Shown in pieces: positions 26,637-36,243 of a stretch of DNA of 64,000 nucleotides. The notes under the pieces were generated by a model. That model did no database searches. It was not told where the DNA came from and was given only the letters and a program-made list of their open reading frames with translations. The DNA is taken from assembly GCF_040364665.1 (NCBI RefSeq), contig NZ_BAABWX010000001.1:1922001-1986000 (forward strand). Direction: 5' to 3'. This DNA comes from Cognatishimia sp. WU-CL00825 (GTDB lineage Bacteria > Pseudomonadota > Alphaproteobacteria > Rhodobacterales > Rhodobacteraceae). The number at the start of each line of letters is the position of its first letter. The first letter of the stretch is position 1. A program made the position numbers and the translations under genes.

Positions 26637-27869
26637 TTAGGCTTTCCACCAACGACGTGGTTCGACGTTTTCTGGCAGCATATTCGCGTCTACTTCGCGG
26701 GCTACGCGATGCAGTTCGGAATAGGTATCCAGGCCGCCGGCCCATTTGTTGATGCGCTCGCGCCACTGTTCCCAAGCCGCTGGCTGGAACTCTGGTGAAC
26801 ACATTTCTTCGGCCATTTTGATCTGATCATCACCCAAGAATGCGTTACGCACGCCATGCTGAGCGAAGATTGTGTTTGGAAGCTGTGGGTCAGACTGACC
26901 AACAGTTTTAACCAAAGCTGCTTCGTTGGCTGCTTGGACGTGAACCTGTGCGAGGTAGGAAGATTCCATAACCGCGTCTTGCAGGTGACCGTCAAGGCTG
27001 TCGAATACTTTTGCAGACATCGAGGTGTGCTCGGTACCGCAGAAGAATTTCAGATCAACAGACTGGGACACAACAGGTGACATGTTTGCGTATGCAACCG
27101 CAGACGCCCATGTTTCTGCACCATCGATCAGACCTGTTTTCAGACCGTCGAGTGTTTCTTCCCAAGCCACTGGAACCGGGTTCAGGTTCAGAAGCTGCAT
27201 CGCAATACGACCCAGCTGCGTTCCTGTTACACGGTTTTTCGTGCCAAACAGTTCTTCCAGCTTTGTGACAGTTGGTTTGTCTTGGAAGTTTGAACCCATT
27301 TGCAGGCCACGCAATTCACAATGGCTGAAGAGGAACTTCAGACCGTGACGCTTTTCGAGTGGCTCGCGCAGGATCTTGTTTGATTCTGGGCTGTAAAGGA
27401 AGTGGTACTGAGATGCGCGACCTGGGAATACATAGGCGTAATCCAGAACGTTCAAATAGGGTGCACCACCCGCAGAGTTTTGGGTTGATGCCGCGTAAAT
27501 GTCGACAATACCCAATTGTGTTTTCTCTACGCAGGAAAGCTGACCGCAGATTTGGTTGTCACCGATAAATTCAACGCGAATTTCGCCATCTGTACGTGAT
27601 TCGAGGTCACGTGCAAATTCGAGGCAGCCTGCGCGCTCAATCAGAAGGTTACGCGCATTAAATCCGGACGCCCCGAATTTTAACACATGCTTAGCTTCTT
27701 TTTTATAGCGTTTGTCGTAGGTCGATTCGACCGCTCTTGCGAGCGAAGGCATGGTGACAGCGCCTGTAAAGGCACCAGCAGCAAGCAGCGTAGACGACAT
27801 TCCGTAGCGGCCCGCGAGCTTAAAAAGATCGCGACGTGAAATCCCGCTGAGCTTGTCAGAAACTTTCAT
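26637..27869 (-). CDS. TRAP transporter substrate-binding protein (DctP family)
   Basis: Periplasmic solute receptor of the TRAP system, 410 residues. The N-terminus has a twin-arginine signal (ISRRDLFKLAGR, about 10-21) followed by a hydrophobic alanine-rich stretch and a cut site after SLARA, so it is exported folded. The middle carries VFPGRASQYHFLY and LKTGLIDGAETWASAVAYANM, typical of DctP proteins. It is first in the operon. The ATG at 27869 has GGGAGGAT upstream. The ligand is unknown; the divergent GMC dehydrogenase suggests an alcohol-bearing or carboxylate substrate. Confidence 0.9.
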   Translation of the reverse strand: MKVSDKLSGISRRDLFKLAGRYGMSSTLLAAGAFTGAVTMPSLARAVESTYDKRYKKEAKHVLKFGASGFNARNLLIERAGCLEFARDLESRTDGEIRVEFIGDNQICGQLSCVEKTQLGIVDIYAASTQNSAGGAPYLNVLDYAYVFPGRASQYHFLYSPESNKILREPLEKRHGLKFLFSHCELRGLQMGSNFQDKPTVTKLEELFGTKNRVTGTQLGRIAMQLLNLNPVPVAWEETLDGLKTGLIDGAETWASAVAYANMSPVVSQSVDLKFFCGTEHTSMSAKVFDSLDGHLQDAVMESSYLAQVHVQAANEAALVKTVGQSDPQLPNTIFAQHGVRNAFLGDDQIKMAEEMCSPEFQPAAWEQWRERINKWAGGLDTYSELHRVAREVDANMLPENVEPRRWWKA

Positions 27870-27979
27870 GAACTATCCTCCCTGTTCATTTTTGAGACTT
27901 GCAGTATCATTTTTATTGAATTATGAATCAAAAGGCAAGGAAAACCTGCACGTTGATTTTCAATCCCTGGGAGGAGCCG

Positions 27980-29593
27980 ATGAGTCCTAAGAATGTCGAT
28001 TACATTGTTGTAGGCGCGGGTTCGGCGGGATGTGTTGTCGCCAACCGTCTCAGCAAAGACCCTTCGGTAAATGTCGTTCTGTTGGAGGCAGGTGGCAGAG
28101 ACCTGAATCCGTGGATCCACATTCCGGTTGGATATTTCAAAACCATACACAACCCATCCGTGGATTGGTGTTACGAAACAGAGCCTGATCCCGGCTTGAA
28201 TGGCCGCTCGATTGAATGGCCCCGCGGCAAGGTTCTGGGCGGCTCTTCGTCGCTGAACGGTTTGCTTTATGTGCGCGGTCAAGCGGCGGACTATGACCGT
28301 TGGCAGCAAATGGGCAACCAGGGCTGGAGTTATGACGATGTTTTGCCGCTGTTCAAACGGGCGGAAAACAACGAGCGCGGCGCGGATGACTATCACGGAT
28401 CAGACGGCCCACTTTCAGTGTCAAATATGCGCATTCAGCGCCCAATCACCGACGCTTGGGTCGCCGCAGCACAGGCCGCAGGTTATCCGTTTAATCCAGA
28501 TTACAACGGGGCCACTCAAGAAGGCGTTGGGTTTTTCCAGCTGACGTCCAAAAATGGCCGCCGTTGCAGCTCTGCTGTGGCTTACCTGAACCCGGTCAAA
28601 GGTCGCAAAAACCTAGAGATCATCACCCATGCATTGGTGCAAAAGGTCGAGTTGGATGGCACGCGCGCCACCGGTGTGACCTATTTGGATAAGTCCGGGC
28701 GCAGCCACACGATCAATGCCAGCAAAGAAATCATTTTGTCCGGCGGCGCGATCAATTCACCGCAGTTGTTGATGCTTTCGGGCATTGGCGAGGCTGAGCA
28801 GCTGAAAGACGCTGGTGTTGAAGTGAAAAAAGATCTGCCGGGCGTTGGCAAAAATATGCAGGATCACCTGCAAGCGCGCTTGGTCTATAAGTGCAACGAA
28901 CCGACGTTGAACGATGAAGTGCGCACGCTGTATCGTCAGGCGTTTATTGCCTTGAAATATGCAATGTATCGCGCAGGCCCCATGACCATGGCCGCCTCTT
29001 TGGCCTGTGGCTTTATGAAAACCCGCCCCGAGCTTGAGACTCCCGATATTCAATTCCACGTGCAGCCGCTGTCTGCGGAAAACCCCGGCAAAGGTGCAGA
29101 TCCGTTTTCGGCCTTTACCATGTCGGTCTGTCAGCTGCGGCCGGAGAGCAAGGGCGAAATTCGAATTGTGTCTGATAATCCAAAGACCTATCCGAAAATC
29201 ATACCCAACTATTTGTCGACTGAAACAGATTGCCGCACCGTTGTGGAAGGTGTGAATATCGCGCGCAGGATCGCGCGTCATGCGCCGCTGACGTCGAAAA
29301 TTTCGTTGGAATATCGTCCGGATGCTTCGTTGGATATGGACGATTATGATGCGACGTTGGATTGGGCCCGGAACAATACCGCGTCGATCTATCACCCCAC
29401 CGGCACCTGTAAAATGGGCAATGACTCTGCGGCTGTTGTTGATGCGCGTCTGCGGGTTCATGGCATCTCTGGATTGCGGGTCGCTGACTGCTCGATCATG
29501 CCGGAAATTGTCAGCGGCAACACCAATGCGCCTGCCATCATGATCGGCGAAAAATGCAGCGATTTGATCCTTGAGGATCACGCCGCGGGCTAG
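27980..29593 (+). CDS. GMC family FAD-dependent dehydrogenase (choline/alcohol dehydrogenase-like)
   Basis: Oxidises an alcohol to an aldehyde with FAD. The 537-residue protein has the FAD motif DYIVVGAGSAGCVVANRLS (about 7-25), the GMC signature WPRGKVLGGSSSLNGLLYVRG and the second signature SGGAINSPQLLMLSGIG. The C-terminal active-site region is IYHPTGTCKMG ... NTNAPAIMIGEKCSD. The ATG at 27980 follows GGGAGGAG; the longer frame from 27923 has no such site. It is transcribed away from the TRAP operon, so the TRAP substrate may be its source compound. The family covers many alcohols, and choline is only one option. Confidence 0.9.
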   Translation: MSPKNVDYIVVGAGSAGCVVANRLSKDPSVNVVLLEAGGRDLNPWIHIPVGYFKTIHNPSVDWCYETEPDPGLNGRSIEWPRGKVLGGSSSLNGLLYVRGQAADYDRWQQMGNQGWSYDDVLPLFKRAENNERGADDYHGSDGPLSVSNMRIQRPITDAWVAAAQAAGYPFNPDYNGATQEGVGFFQLTSKNGRRCSSAVAYLNPVKGRKNLEIITHALVQKVELDGTRATGVTYLDKSGRSHTINASKEIILSGGAINSPQLLMLSGIGEAEQLKDAGVEVKKDLPGVGKNMQDHLQARLVYKCNEPTLNDEVRTLYRQAFIALKYAMYRAGPMTMAASLACGFMKTRPELETPDIQFHVQPLSAENPGKGADPFSAFTMSVCQLRPESKGEIRIVSDNPKTYPKIIPNYLSTETDCRTVVEGVNIARRIARHAPLTSKISLEYRPDASLDMDDYDATLDWARNNTASIYHPTGTCKMGNDSAAVVDARLRVHGISGLRVADCSIMPEIVSGNTNAPAIMIGEKCSDLILEDHAAG

Positions 29594-29643
29594 TTGTCCA
29601 CCAGAGTTGAGTTGCGCCAGACCCCTTATTTGGCGTAGCTTTC

Positions 29644-29683
29644 GCCCCGTCGCCACTGTCCACCGGCGATGGGGCATTTTTTT
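29644..29683 (+). terminator. Rho-independent terminator after the GMC dehydrogenase gene
   Basis: GCCCCGTCGCC (29644-29654) pairs with GGCGATGGGGC (29665-29675) over 11 pairs with one G-T wobble and a 10-nt loop, then A and seven Ts. It lies 50 bp after the stop codon. Confidence 0.88.
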
Positions 29684-29709
29684 GCCAAGGGAATTTTTTT
29701 GCCAAGGGA
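29676..29709. repeat. Perfect 17-bp tandem duplication at the terminator T-tract
   Basis: ATTTTTTTGCCAAGGGA occurs twice in direct succession (29676-29692 and 29693-29709). The first copy includes the T-tract of the terminator. It is probably a recent slippage duplication. Confidence 0.85.
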
Positions 29710-29815
29710 TCTGGGTGGTGAACTGCCAGTGACCAATTGTCGAGATTGCGGTTGGCAGAGTTTGATTTCATTTTGTATACTTGTCACCAACATATTACAA
29801 AGGTGAGCTGGCAGT

Positions 29816-30337
29816 ATGAACGACGAAACCAACCCCAAACGCCGCATTGTCTCGTCCCGGCACCTTGCTGAGGGTGAAGGCTGGGAAGCCTCGGAAGTCG
29901 AATATGGCATGATCATAGCGTTCAATGCGTTTTCACGCTGGATGACGCGCTGCATGTCAGCCGCGGGCAATACAGATTTGACACCCATTGAAATTTTGGT
30001 GCTGCACAACACCAATCACCGGGGGCGGGACAAGCGTCTGACCGATATTTGTTTCCTGCTGAATATCGAGGACACGCATGTGGTGAATTATGCCCTGCGA
30101 AAACTTATGAAAATGGAACTTCTGCGCTCTGAAAAACGTGGAAAAGAAGTGTTTTACCGCACTTCAGACAGGGGTGCCGCCCTGTGTGAAGCCTATCGGG
30201 ATGTGCGCGAGCGTTGTTTTCTGGACGGATTGTCGCGGTTGGATATGACCGGGGAAGAGATGCGCGAGATGGCGGCCAATCTGCGCACCCTTTCCGGGCA
30301 ATATGATCAGGCCAGCCGCGCGGCCACCTCGCTTTAG
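29816..30337 (+). CDS. MarR-like winged-helix regulator
   Basis: A 173-residue helix-rich protein with a winged helix at about 58-120 (DLTPIEILVLHNTNHRGRDKRLTDICFLLNIEDTHVVNYALRKLMKMELL). This resembles the winged-helix MarR-like group often found beside TRAP or aromatic catabolic genes. It converges with the TRAP operon at 30334-33184, overlapping the dctM stop by 4 bp. It may control that operon or the GMC gene. Its ligand is unknown. Confidence 0.78.
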   Translation: MNDETNPKRRIVSSRHLAEGEGWEASEVEYGMIIAFNAFSRWMTRCMSAAGNTDLTPIEILVLHNTNHRGRDKRLTDICFLLNIEDTHVVNYALRKLMKMELLRSEKRGKEVFYRTSDRGAALCEAYRDVRERCFLDGLSRLDMTGEEMREMAANLRTLSGQYDQASRAATSL

Positions 30338-31635
30338 CGTCCCATCATATTCGGCAACTTGGTGACAATTTGCGGAAAGACCGTGATCAGAACCACACCG
30401 AGCAGCAACAATAGGAAAAAAGGAAAAGCCGCTTTGGCGATTCTTAGGATATTGATGTTTGTCAGCCCCTGAATCACAAACAGATTGAAACCGACCGGTG
30501 GGGTGATCTGGCTCATTTCGACAACGATCACCAGATAGATTCCAAACCACAGTGGATCGATGCCAACAGTGGCAACCATCGGCATGATGATTGACGTGGT
30601 GAGTACAATCACGGAGATGCCATCCAAAAAGCAACCAAGGACAACAAAAAAGATTGTCAGCACAAAGAGCAAGGTTGTGGCCGACAGGTTCATGTCGGCA
30701 ATCCAAGAGGCCAGATTTCGCGGCAGCCCCGTGAAGCCCATGGCGACCGAGAGGAAGGCTGCCCCCAAAAGGATCAGCGCAATCATGCAAGAGGTGCGTG
30801 TGGCCGACATAACGGCCTGGGCAAACAACGCCCAACTGAATGACCCAGACAGCCAGGCCAGCAAAGTGGCCAGAACGACGCCCAGCGCGGCTGCGTCGGT
30901 TGGCGAAGCCAGCCCGCCATAGATCGACCCGATCACCCCACCTATCAGCAAGGCAACAGGCACAAGGTTGCGGGATGCCTTTAGCTTTTCACGCAGAGAA
31001 AAGCTTTGATCGATTGGGGGAATAAGGTTTGGGTTCATCCAGGCCCGCACAGCAACGTACCCGGCAAACAAAGCAATCAGCATAAAGCCCGGCAAGACTC
31101 CGGCCACAAACAGCCGGGCGATGGATTGCTCGGTTGCGACGCCGTAAACGATCAGAATGATCGAAGGTGGGATCAGCAGCCCCAATGTGGCGGACCCCGC
31201 CAGCGTCCCGATGATTAGGCTTTCCGGGTAACCACGTTTGGTGAGTTCGGGCACGGACATGCGGCCAATGGTGGCTGCTGTCGCAGCAGACGATCCCGAC
31301 ACAGCGGCAAAGATCGCGCAGCCAAAGACATTGACGTGCAGCAAACGTCCTGGCGCGCGACCCAGCCATGGCACCAGGCCGCTGAACATATCATCACTTA
31401 GGCGCGACCGGAGGAGAATCTCGCCCATCAGAATGAACAGAGGCAGTGCGGTTAAAGCCCAACTGTGTGAATGGCCCCAGAAGGTGGTGGCGATGATCAG
31501 TCCGGCAGGGGCATTTGTAAAAAACACCAAGGCAGTCAAGCCAATCAGGCTGAGAGCCACCGCCACCCAGACGCCTGCGGCCAGCAAACCGATCAACATT
31601 GTAAGCAGAAGCAGCGCAATTAAAGGATCAGCCAT
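30334..31635 (-). CDS. TRAP transporter large permease subunit (DctM), second system
   Basis: A 433-residue DctM protein with about 12 membrane segments. Family motifs are PLFILMGEILLRSRLSDDMFSGLVPWLGRAPGRLLHVNV, SGSSAATAATIGRMSVPELTKRGYP and PPSIILIVYGVATEQSIARLF. It follows dctQ by 2 bp. It differs clearly from the DctM at 24472 and belongs to a separate P-Q-M set. Confidence 0.93.
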   Translation of the reverse strand: MADPLIALLLLTMLIGLLAAGVWVAVALSLIGLTALVFFTNAPAGLIIATTFWGHSHSWALTALPLFILMGEILLRSRLSDDMFSGLVPWLGRAPGRLLHVNVFGCAIFAAVSGSSAATAATIGRMSVPELTKRGYPESLIIGTLAGSATLGLLIPPSIILIVYGVATEQSIARLFVAGVLPGFMLIALFAGYVAVRAWMNPNLIPPIDQSFSLREKLKASRNLVPVALLIGGVIGSIYGGLASPTDAAALGVVLATLLAWLSGSFSWALFAQAVMSATRTSCMIALILLGAAFLSVAMGFTGLPRNLASWIADMNLSATTLLFVLTIFFVVLGCFLDGISVIVLTTSIIMPMVATVGIDPLWFGIYLVIVVEMSQITPPVGFNLFVIQGLTNINILRIAKAAFPFFLLLLLGVVLITVFPQIVTKLPNMMGR

Positions 31636-31637
31636 GG

Positions 31638-32162
31638 TTACACCTCGTCCGGGGTTGCAAGGACAGGTTTGCCTGCCTGCACGAGATCAACCAGAGTGTG
31701 CAGGACTGACAGCGTCAGCAGGGCCAGCCCAACAAAGGCCACCGATTGGGGAATCCAGAGCGCAATCGGCACGATCCCATTGGAGACGTCGCCAAAATGC
31801 CAGCTTTCTGCGACAAGCGCGCCCATGTAGTAGGTGGCATAGGCTGTCAAAAGCGCGGCGATGGTCAGGGTCAGACCTTCGAGCAGCGTTTGCAGCGCTA
31901 AGGGCAAACGCTGGGTCACCAGATTGACGCGAATGTGGCCCCCTGCCCGCAACGTGTGTGCCATGGCAAGAAAGGTGGCCCCGGCCAGCATAAAGCCAGA
32001 AAAGTCTGCATAGGACGGGATGGTTGACGGCAGCAACCCTGGGCTTATGCGCCCAACACCGTTCAAAATGATTTGCGCTGAGATCAACAGGCAGATGCAC
32101 AGGATCAAGATCCCGGCGATGGCCCCCGCCACATCGTAAAGTTTGGTCAATATTCGTGCCAT
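31638..32162 (-). CDS. TRAP transporter small permease subunit (DctQ), second system
   Basis: A 174-residue membrane protein with four predicted segments and the DctQ pattern SGFMLAGATFLAMAHTLRAGGHIRVNLVTQRL, which includes the R-x-x-x-H-I-R-V-N core. Its ATG follows GGAGG. It is separated from dctP by 62 bp holding a strong hairpin (32188-32210). Confidence 0.9.
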   Translation of the reverse strand: MARILTKLYDVAGAIAGILILCICLLISAQIILNGVGRISPGLLPSTIPSYADFSGFMLAGATFLAMAHTLRAGGHIRVNLVTQRLPLALQTLLEGLTLTIAALLTAYATYYMGALVAESWHFGDVSNGIVPIALWIPQSVAFVGLALLTLSVLHTLVDLVQAGKPVLATPDEV

Positions 32163-32187
32163 TTTACCTGCCTCCCCGCAGCAAAGT

Positions 32188-32210
32188 GGCCGGCAAGAGA
32201 TTTGCCGGCC
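32188..32210 (-). terminator. Perfect hairpin between dctP and dctQ (second TRAP)
   Basis: GGCCGGCAA and TTGCCGGCC form a perfect 9-bp stem with a 5-nt loop. There is no T-tract on the reverse strand, so it is more likely an mRNA-stabilising or attenuating element than a full terminator. Confidence 0.7.
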
Positions 32211-32224
32211 CAGATGTTCTGGCC

Positions 32225-33184
32225 TTAGTTGTCATAGGCGTTCAGAATGGCCAAGGCGCTATCAGATGCTTTGGATTTCCAATTCTCGAGCATGGTTTGG
32301 CCGATGCCCTGCAGGCCAGCAACCAATTCGGCGCTTGGCTGATATACAATGATGCCATTGGCGGCCAGGGCAGCTGTTTTGCTGTCGGCTTCCGCGGCAG
32401 ACATTGCCCAGCCGCGTGCCTCTGCGGTTTCCGCGGCGGCCAAGACGGCAGACTGCGTGTCCGCATCCAGACGGTCAAAAACCCGTTTGTTCACCACAAC
32501 GATGTTTTTGGGCACCCATGCGTTGATGGGGCTGTAATGGGTGACAAAGTCCCAAGCCGTGGAATTTACGCCGGTTGAGGGCGACGTGATCATCGCCGCA
32601 ACCTGACCGGTGGCAAATGCTTGCGGGATGTTAGAGGCCTCGACCTGAACCGGGGCCGCGCCTGCGAGCGTTGCGAATTCTTCTAGGGCGGCGTTATAGG
32701 CGCGAAAGCGCAGACCGTTTAGATCGTCAACTGTGGCGATTTCACCATTGGTGTACAGACCTTGCGCGGGCCATGGCACGGAAAACAGCGGCATCAGGCC
32801 TTCTTTGGCAAGCAGTTCTGTCACAACTGGACGCTGGGCAGCCCAGAGCGATTGCGCATCGTCGTAGCTGGTGGCCACAAAGGGTTGGCTGTCTAGGCCA
32901 AAGGCCAGATCTTCGTTGGAAAGACGCGACAAAAAGAATTCCCCAATCGGTACCTGGCGCGACCGGATTGCGGATTTGATTTCAGCGTGGGGGAACAATG
33001 ACCCGGCAGAATGCAGCGTGATATCAAGCTTGCCATCTGTCGCGGTGCGCAGATCATCCGCAAACTGCGCGATGTTTTGTGTGTGGAACGTTGAGTCCCC
33101 ATAAGGTGTGGGCATGTCCCAAGTGTCGGCTGCGACGCTTGTCGCCAATACCGTCGCCGCGACAGCAAAAATTGCATGTTTCAT
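32225..33184 (-). CDS. TRAP transporter substrate-binding protein (DctP), second system
   Basis: A 319-residue periplasmic receptor with a Sec signal peptide (about 1-19, cut after SVAA). The mature protein starts DTWDMPTPYGDSTFHTQNIAQFADDL and carries the DctP substrate region LNGLRFRAYNAALEEFATLAGAAPVQVEASNIPQAFATGQVAAM, whose arginine usually binds the ligand carboxylate. It is first in a P-Q-M operon with GGGAG before the ATG. The ligand is unknown. Confidence 0.9.
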   Translation of the reverse strand: MKHAIFAVAATVLATSVAADTWDMPTPYGDSTFHTQNIAQFADDLRTATDGKLDITLHSAGSLFPHAEIKSAIRSRQVPIGEFFLSRLSNEDLAFGLDSQPFVATSYDDAQSLWAAQRPVVTELLAKEGLMPLFSVPWPAQGLYTNGEIATVDDLNGLRFRAYNAALEEFATLAGAAPVQVEASNIPQAFATGQVAAMITSPSTGVNSTAWDFVTHYSPINAWVPKNIVVVNKRVFDRLDADTQSAVLAAAETAEARGWAMSAAEADSKTAALAANGIIVYQPSAELVAGLQGIGQTMLENWKSKASDSALAILNAYDN

Positions 33185-33666
33185 TGTCTTCTCCCAAATC
33201 GGTTGGATTCGTTTGAACCCATTTCCGCATTACGTTTATAAAATGTCAACGTTTTGCAAATAAAGCAACATTAAAATTGAAAAAGGTACACAAGGTACCG
33301 GTGAAAAATTCAAGCGGAGCCTATTTTGGCTTTAAAATCAGCATGTTGGTTTGATACGCTCGCTATTCATTGCTAACAGCACCTTGGCAAATTTCGGATC
33401 TGCGCAAAACAATATTGAGCTTTGCCCCAAGCAAAACCGTGGCCTTAATTGGCCCTTATTTGGCAAATTGTGCGCTTTAGCAGCGAGTGATCTTGGCCTA
33501 AGTTGCCCCGGCTACCCCCTGAACTTATGCCACGTTGGCTGCCAAATTCGGGCAAGATGAAGCAAATCTGCACAACCCAGATGCCAAGTTTGCACAGTCA
33601 ACTCCCTTGACCTGTGGTCAGATTACGTCAGGCTTAGCGCTATCAGGAATCCTGGAGGGGTAAAAA
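33185..33666. other. Divergent intergenic region, TRAP dctP / peptide ABC
   Basis: About 480 bp without a supported gene. It must hold both promoters. Structures seen are an inverted repeat at 33285-33299, two identical TTGGCAAATT decamers at 33384 and 33460, and an 11-bp palindrome TTGGCTGCCAA at 33535-33545. A GGAGGGG ribosome site precedes the ABC gene at 33667. Confidence 0.6.
33285..33299. promoter_or_regulatory. Inverted repeat GGTAC-N5-GTACC
   Basis: GGTACACAAGGTACC has perfect 5-bp arms and lies about 100 bp upstream of the TRAP dctP start. It is a plausible operator; the regulator is unknown, with the MarR-like protein at 29816 a candidate by proximity only. Confidence 0.35.
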
Positions 33667-35247
33667 ATGCGCACAAGATTACTCAAAAATTCGGCCCTTG
33701 TTGGCGGTGCCATGCTGTTTGCAGCCATGGGCGCGTCGGCAGAAACATTCAAATGGGCGTCGACAACCGACCCGCAAACGATGGACCCTCATGCAGTAAA
33801 CTCTGCGCCGGTTTTGTCGTTTCTAAACAATATATACGAAGGCTTGGTACGCCGTGGCAAAGACATGGCGATAGAACCCAGCCTTGCGGCGTCTTGGGAA
33901 CCCCTAGAGGGCGAAAACGGCTGGCGTTTCAATTTGCGTCAAGGGGTGACATTCCAAAACGGCGCGGCGTTTAATGCTGAGGACGTTATGTTTTCCTATC
34001 AGCGGGCCTCGAGCGAGGCCGCAGATGTGCGGTCGTGGTTTGCGCCGGTGGCTGACGTGCGGGTGGTGGATGATTACACCATCGACTTTGTCACCAAGGC
34101 CCCAAACCCGTTGTTCCCCGATAGTATCGCCAACTTTATGATCCTGGATAAGGATTGGGCAAAAAGCAACGATGCGGCCCTGCCCGCGCGTGATGCTGAA
34201 AATTATGCCACAATGAATGTGAACGGCACCGGTGCCTTTACATTGGCAAGTCGTGATCCCGGTGTGAAAACCGTGCTATCGCCACATGCGGGCTGGTGGG
34301 ATCAGGTAGATCACAACGTGACCGAAGGTGTATTCACCCCCATTGGCAATTCGGCTACCGGTTTGGCGGCGTTATTGTCTGGTGAAATCGACTTTATCCA
34401 ACCTATCCCGCTGCAAGACGTGCAGCAGGTCGAAAGCCGCGATGGCTTTAAGGTGCTGGAAGGCGAAGAAACCCGCGTGATCATGTTTGGTTTTGGTCAT
34501 GAACATGAAACGCTGCTGTATTCATCAGATGTCAGCGACGCAAACCCATTTGCCGACCCGAAAGTGCGCTTGGCCACGGCCCACGCTTTGGATTTGGCCT
34601 CGATTGACCGGGTGCTGTTCCGGGGCAAGATCGAAGCGGCTTCGCAGTTGGTGCCGGCCAATATCTCTGGCTATTCTGATGCGAACCCAGATCGCCCCGC
34701 CTATGACCCGGCGCGCGCCAAAGCCTTGTTGGCCGAGGCCGGTTACCCTGATGGGTTCAGCTTTGGTCTGAAATGCCCAAATGATCGTTACATCAATGAC
34801 GAAGCATTGTGCCGTGCGGCGGCATCAATGTTTGCGGCGGTGGGCCTGAACGCAGAGCTGAGCACCGGCCCGGTGCGTGACTACTGGCCACAGCTGCGCG
34901 AAGACGACTTTGATATGTATCTGCTGGGCTGGTCGCCAGGTACGTTTGATATGGAACACCCCATTCGTTTCTTGATGCATAGCCAAGACAATGAAAAGAA
35001 ACTGGGGTCTTGGAACTTTGGCAATTATTCCAATGCACGCGTGGATGAATTGCTGCCACTGATCCAGCGCGAAATCGACCCGTCCAAGCGGCAAATGTTG
35101 ATCGACGAAGTGGTGTCGATTACCCAGGACGAAGTCGCCTATATCCCACTGTATACCCAGCCATTGATTTGGGCAGCCAAAGACAATGTTGATCTGACGC
35201 AGCGCGCAGACAACTTCTTTATGCTGCGTTGGGTCACGGTGAACTAA
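33667..35247 (+). CDS. ABC transporter substrate-binding protein, peptide/opine family (family 5)
   Basis: Periplasmic receptor of a Dpp/Opp-type importer, 526 residues. A Sec signal peptide ends near AMGASA (about 26). The mature N-terminus FKWASTTDPQTMDPHAVNSAPVLSFLNNIYEGLVRRG and the segment LAASWEPLEGENGWRFNLRQGVTFQNGAAFNAEDVMFSYQRA are typical of family 5. Substrate class is open: such receptors bind peptides, glycosides or opines. It is first in a four-gene operon, 33667-38842, with a sulfatase-family gene converging from downstream. Confidence 0.92.
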   Translation: MRTRLLKNSALVGGAMLFAAMGASAETFKWASTTDPQTMDPHAVNSAPVLSFLNNIYEGLVRRGKDMAIEPSLAASWEPLEGENGWRFNLRQGVTFQNGAAFNAEDVMFSYQRASSEAADVRSWFAPVADVRVVDDYTIDFVTKAPNPLFPDSIANFMILDKDWAKSNDAALPARDAENYATMNVNGTGAFTLASRDPGVKTVLSPHAGWWDQVDHNVTEGVFTPIGNSATGLAALLSGEIDFIQPIPLQDVQQVESRDGFKVLEGEETRVIMFGFGHEHETLLYSSDVSDANPFADPKVRLATAHALDLASIDRVLFRGKIEAASQLVPANISGYSDANPDRPAYDPARAKALLAEAGYPDGFSFGLKCPNDRYINDEALCRAAASMFAAVGLNAELSTGPVRDYWPQLREDDFDMYLLGWSPGTFDMEHPIRFLMHSQDNEKKLGSWNFGNYSNARVDELLPLIQREIDPSKRQMLIDEVVSITQDEVAYIPLYTQPLIWAAKDNVDLTQRADNFFMLRWVTVN

Positions 35248-35268
35248 GACTAGCGAACGAAGAAGGCG

Positions 35269-36243
35269 ATGGCATATTTTATCCTAAAGCGTCTGGTCCA
35301 GTCCGTCTTTGTGATGCTGGCCGTCGCCTTTTTGGCATTCTCACTGTTTCGATATGTGGGGGATCCGATCAGTCAGATGACCGGGGTTGAGACCTCTGTC
35401 ACTGACCAAGAGAAACTGCGCGAAGATCTGGGACTGAATGACCCATTTGTGGTGCAGTTCGCACGGTTTACTGGCAATATGTTGCAGGGCGATTTTGGGT
35501 TTTCCTATCGCACCCGGCAACCGGTGGCCGAGATGATCACCAGTCGCATCCCCGCGACTTTGGAACTGGGGATTGTGGCGTTGATTATATCGCTGGCCGT
35601 GGGCATCCCAACTGGGGTTTATACCGCGTTAAAACCACGCGGGTTTGTGACCCAGACCATATTGATGACCACGCTTGTGGGGGTGTCGATCCCGACCTTT
35701 GTGATAGGCATCATGCTGATCTTCTTTTTTGGCGTTCTGCTCGGTTGGCTGCCTACTTTTGGACGTGGTGGCACAGTGCTATTGGGTGGATGGGAGACGT
35801 CGTTTTTGACGCTTGAAGGTTGGCGGGCGCTGTTGCTGCCAGCGATCACCCTGGGTGTCTATCAGCTGACATTGACCATGCGTTTGGTGCGGGCTGAGAT
35901 GATGGATGTGATGCGGTCTGATTACATCCGTTTTGCCACCGCGCGCGGCGTGCCGATGCGGCGGCTGTATTTCAAACATGCCCTGGCCAATACTATGGTG
36001 CCCGTGATCACCATTATTGGCTTGCAGTTTGGCGGGGTGATTGCCTTTTCGATTGTCACTGAAAGCGTGTTTCAGTGGCCCGGTATGGGCCTGTTGTTTC
36101 TGGAATCCATCCGCTTTGTCGATATCCCGGTGATGGGGGTCTATCTTGTTGTGATCGCGTTTTTCTTTGTTGTGGTGAACCTGATTGTTGATCTGCTGTA
36201 TGTGGCGATTGACCCAAGATTGCGGGTTGCAGACGTTTCATGA
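35269..36243 (+). CDS. Peptide-type ABC transporter permease (DppB family)
   Basis: A 324-residue inner-membrane permease with six membrane segments. The N-terminus YFILKRLVQSVFVMLAVAFLAFSLFRYVGDP is characteristic of DppB. The ABC-contact EAA-type loop reads MMDVMRSDYIRFATARGVPMRRLYFKHALANTMVPVIT. It starts 21 bp after the receptor gene and overlaps dppC by 4 bp. Confidence 0.94.
   Translation: MAYFILKRLVQSVFVMLAVAFLAFSLFRYVGDPISQMTGVETSVTDQEKLREDLGLNDPFVVQFARFTGNMLQGDFGFSYRTRQPVAEMITSRIPATLELGIVALIISLAVGIPTGVYTALKPRGFVTQTILMTTLVGVSIPTFVIGIMLIFFFGVLLGWLPTFGRGGTVLLGGWETSFLTLEGWRALLLPAITLGVYQLTLTMRLVRAEMMDVMRSDYIRFATARGVPMRRLYFKHALANTMVPVITIIGLQFGGVIAFSIVTESVFQWPGMGLLFLESIRFVDIPVMGVYLVVIAFFFVVVNLIVDLLYVAIDPRLRVADVS

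Noticed and set aside
28757..29677. Reverse-strand open frame of 306 codons
   Set aside because: Antisense to the GMC dehydrogenase; no domain recognised.
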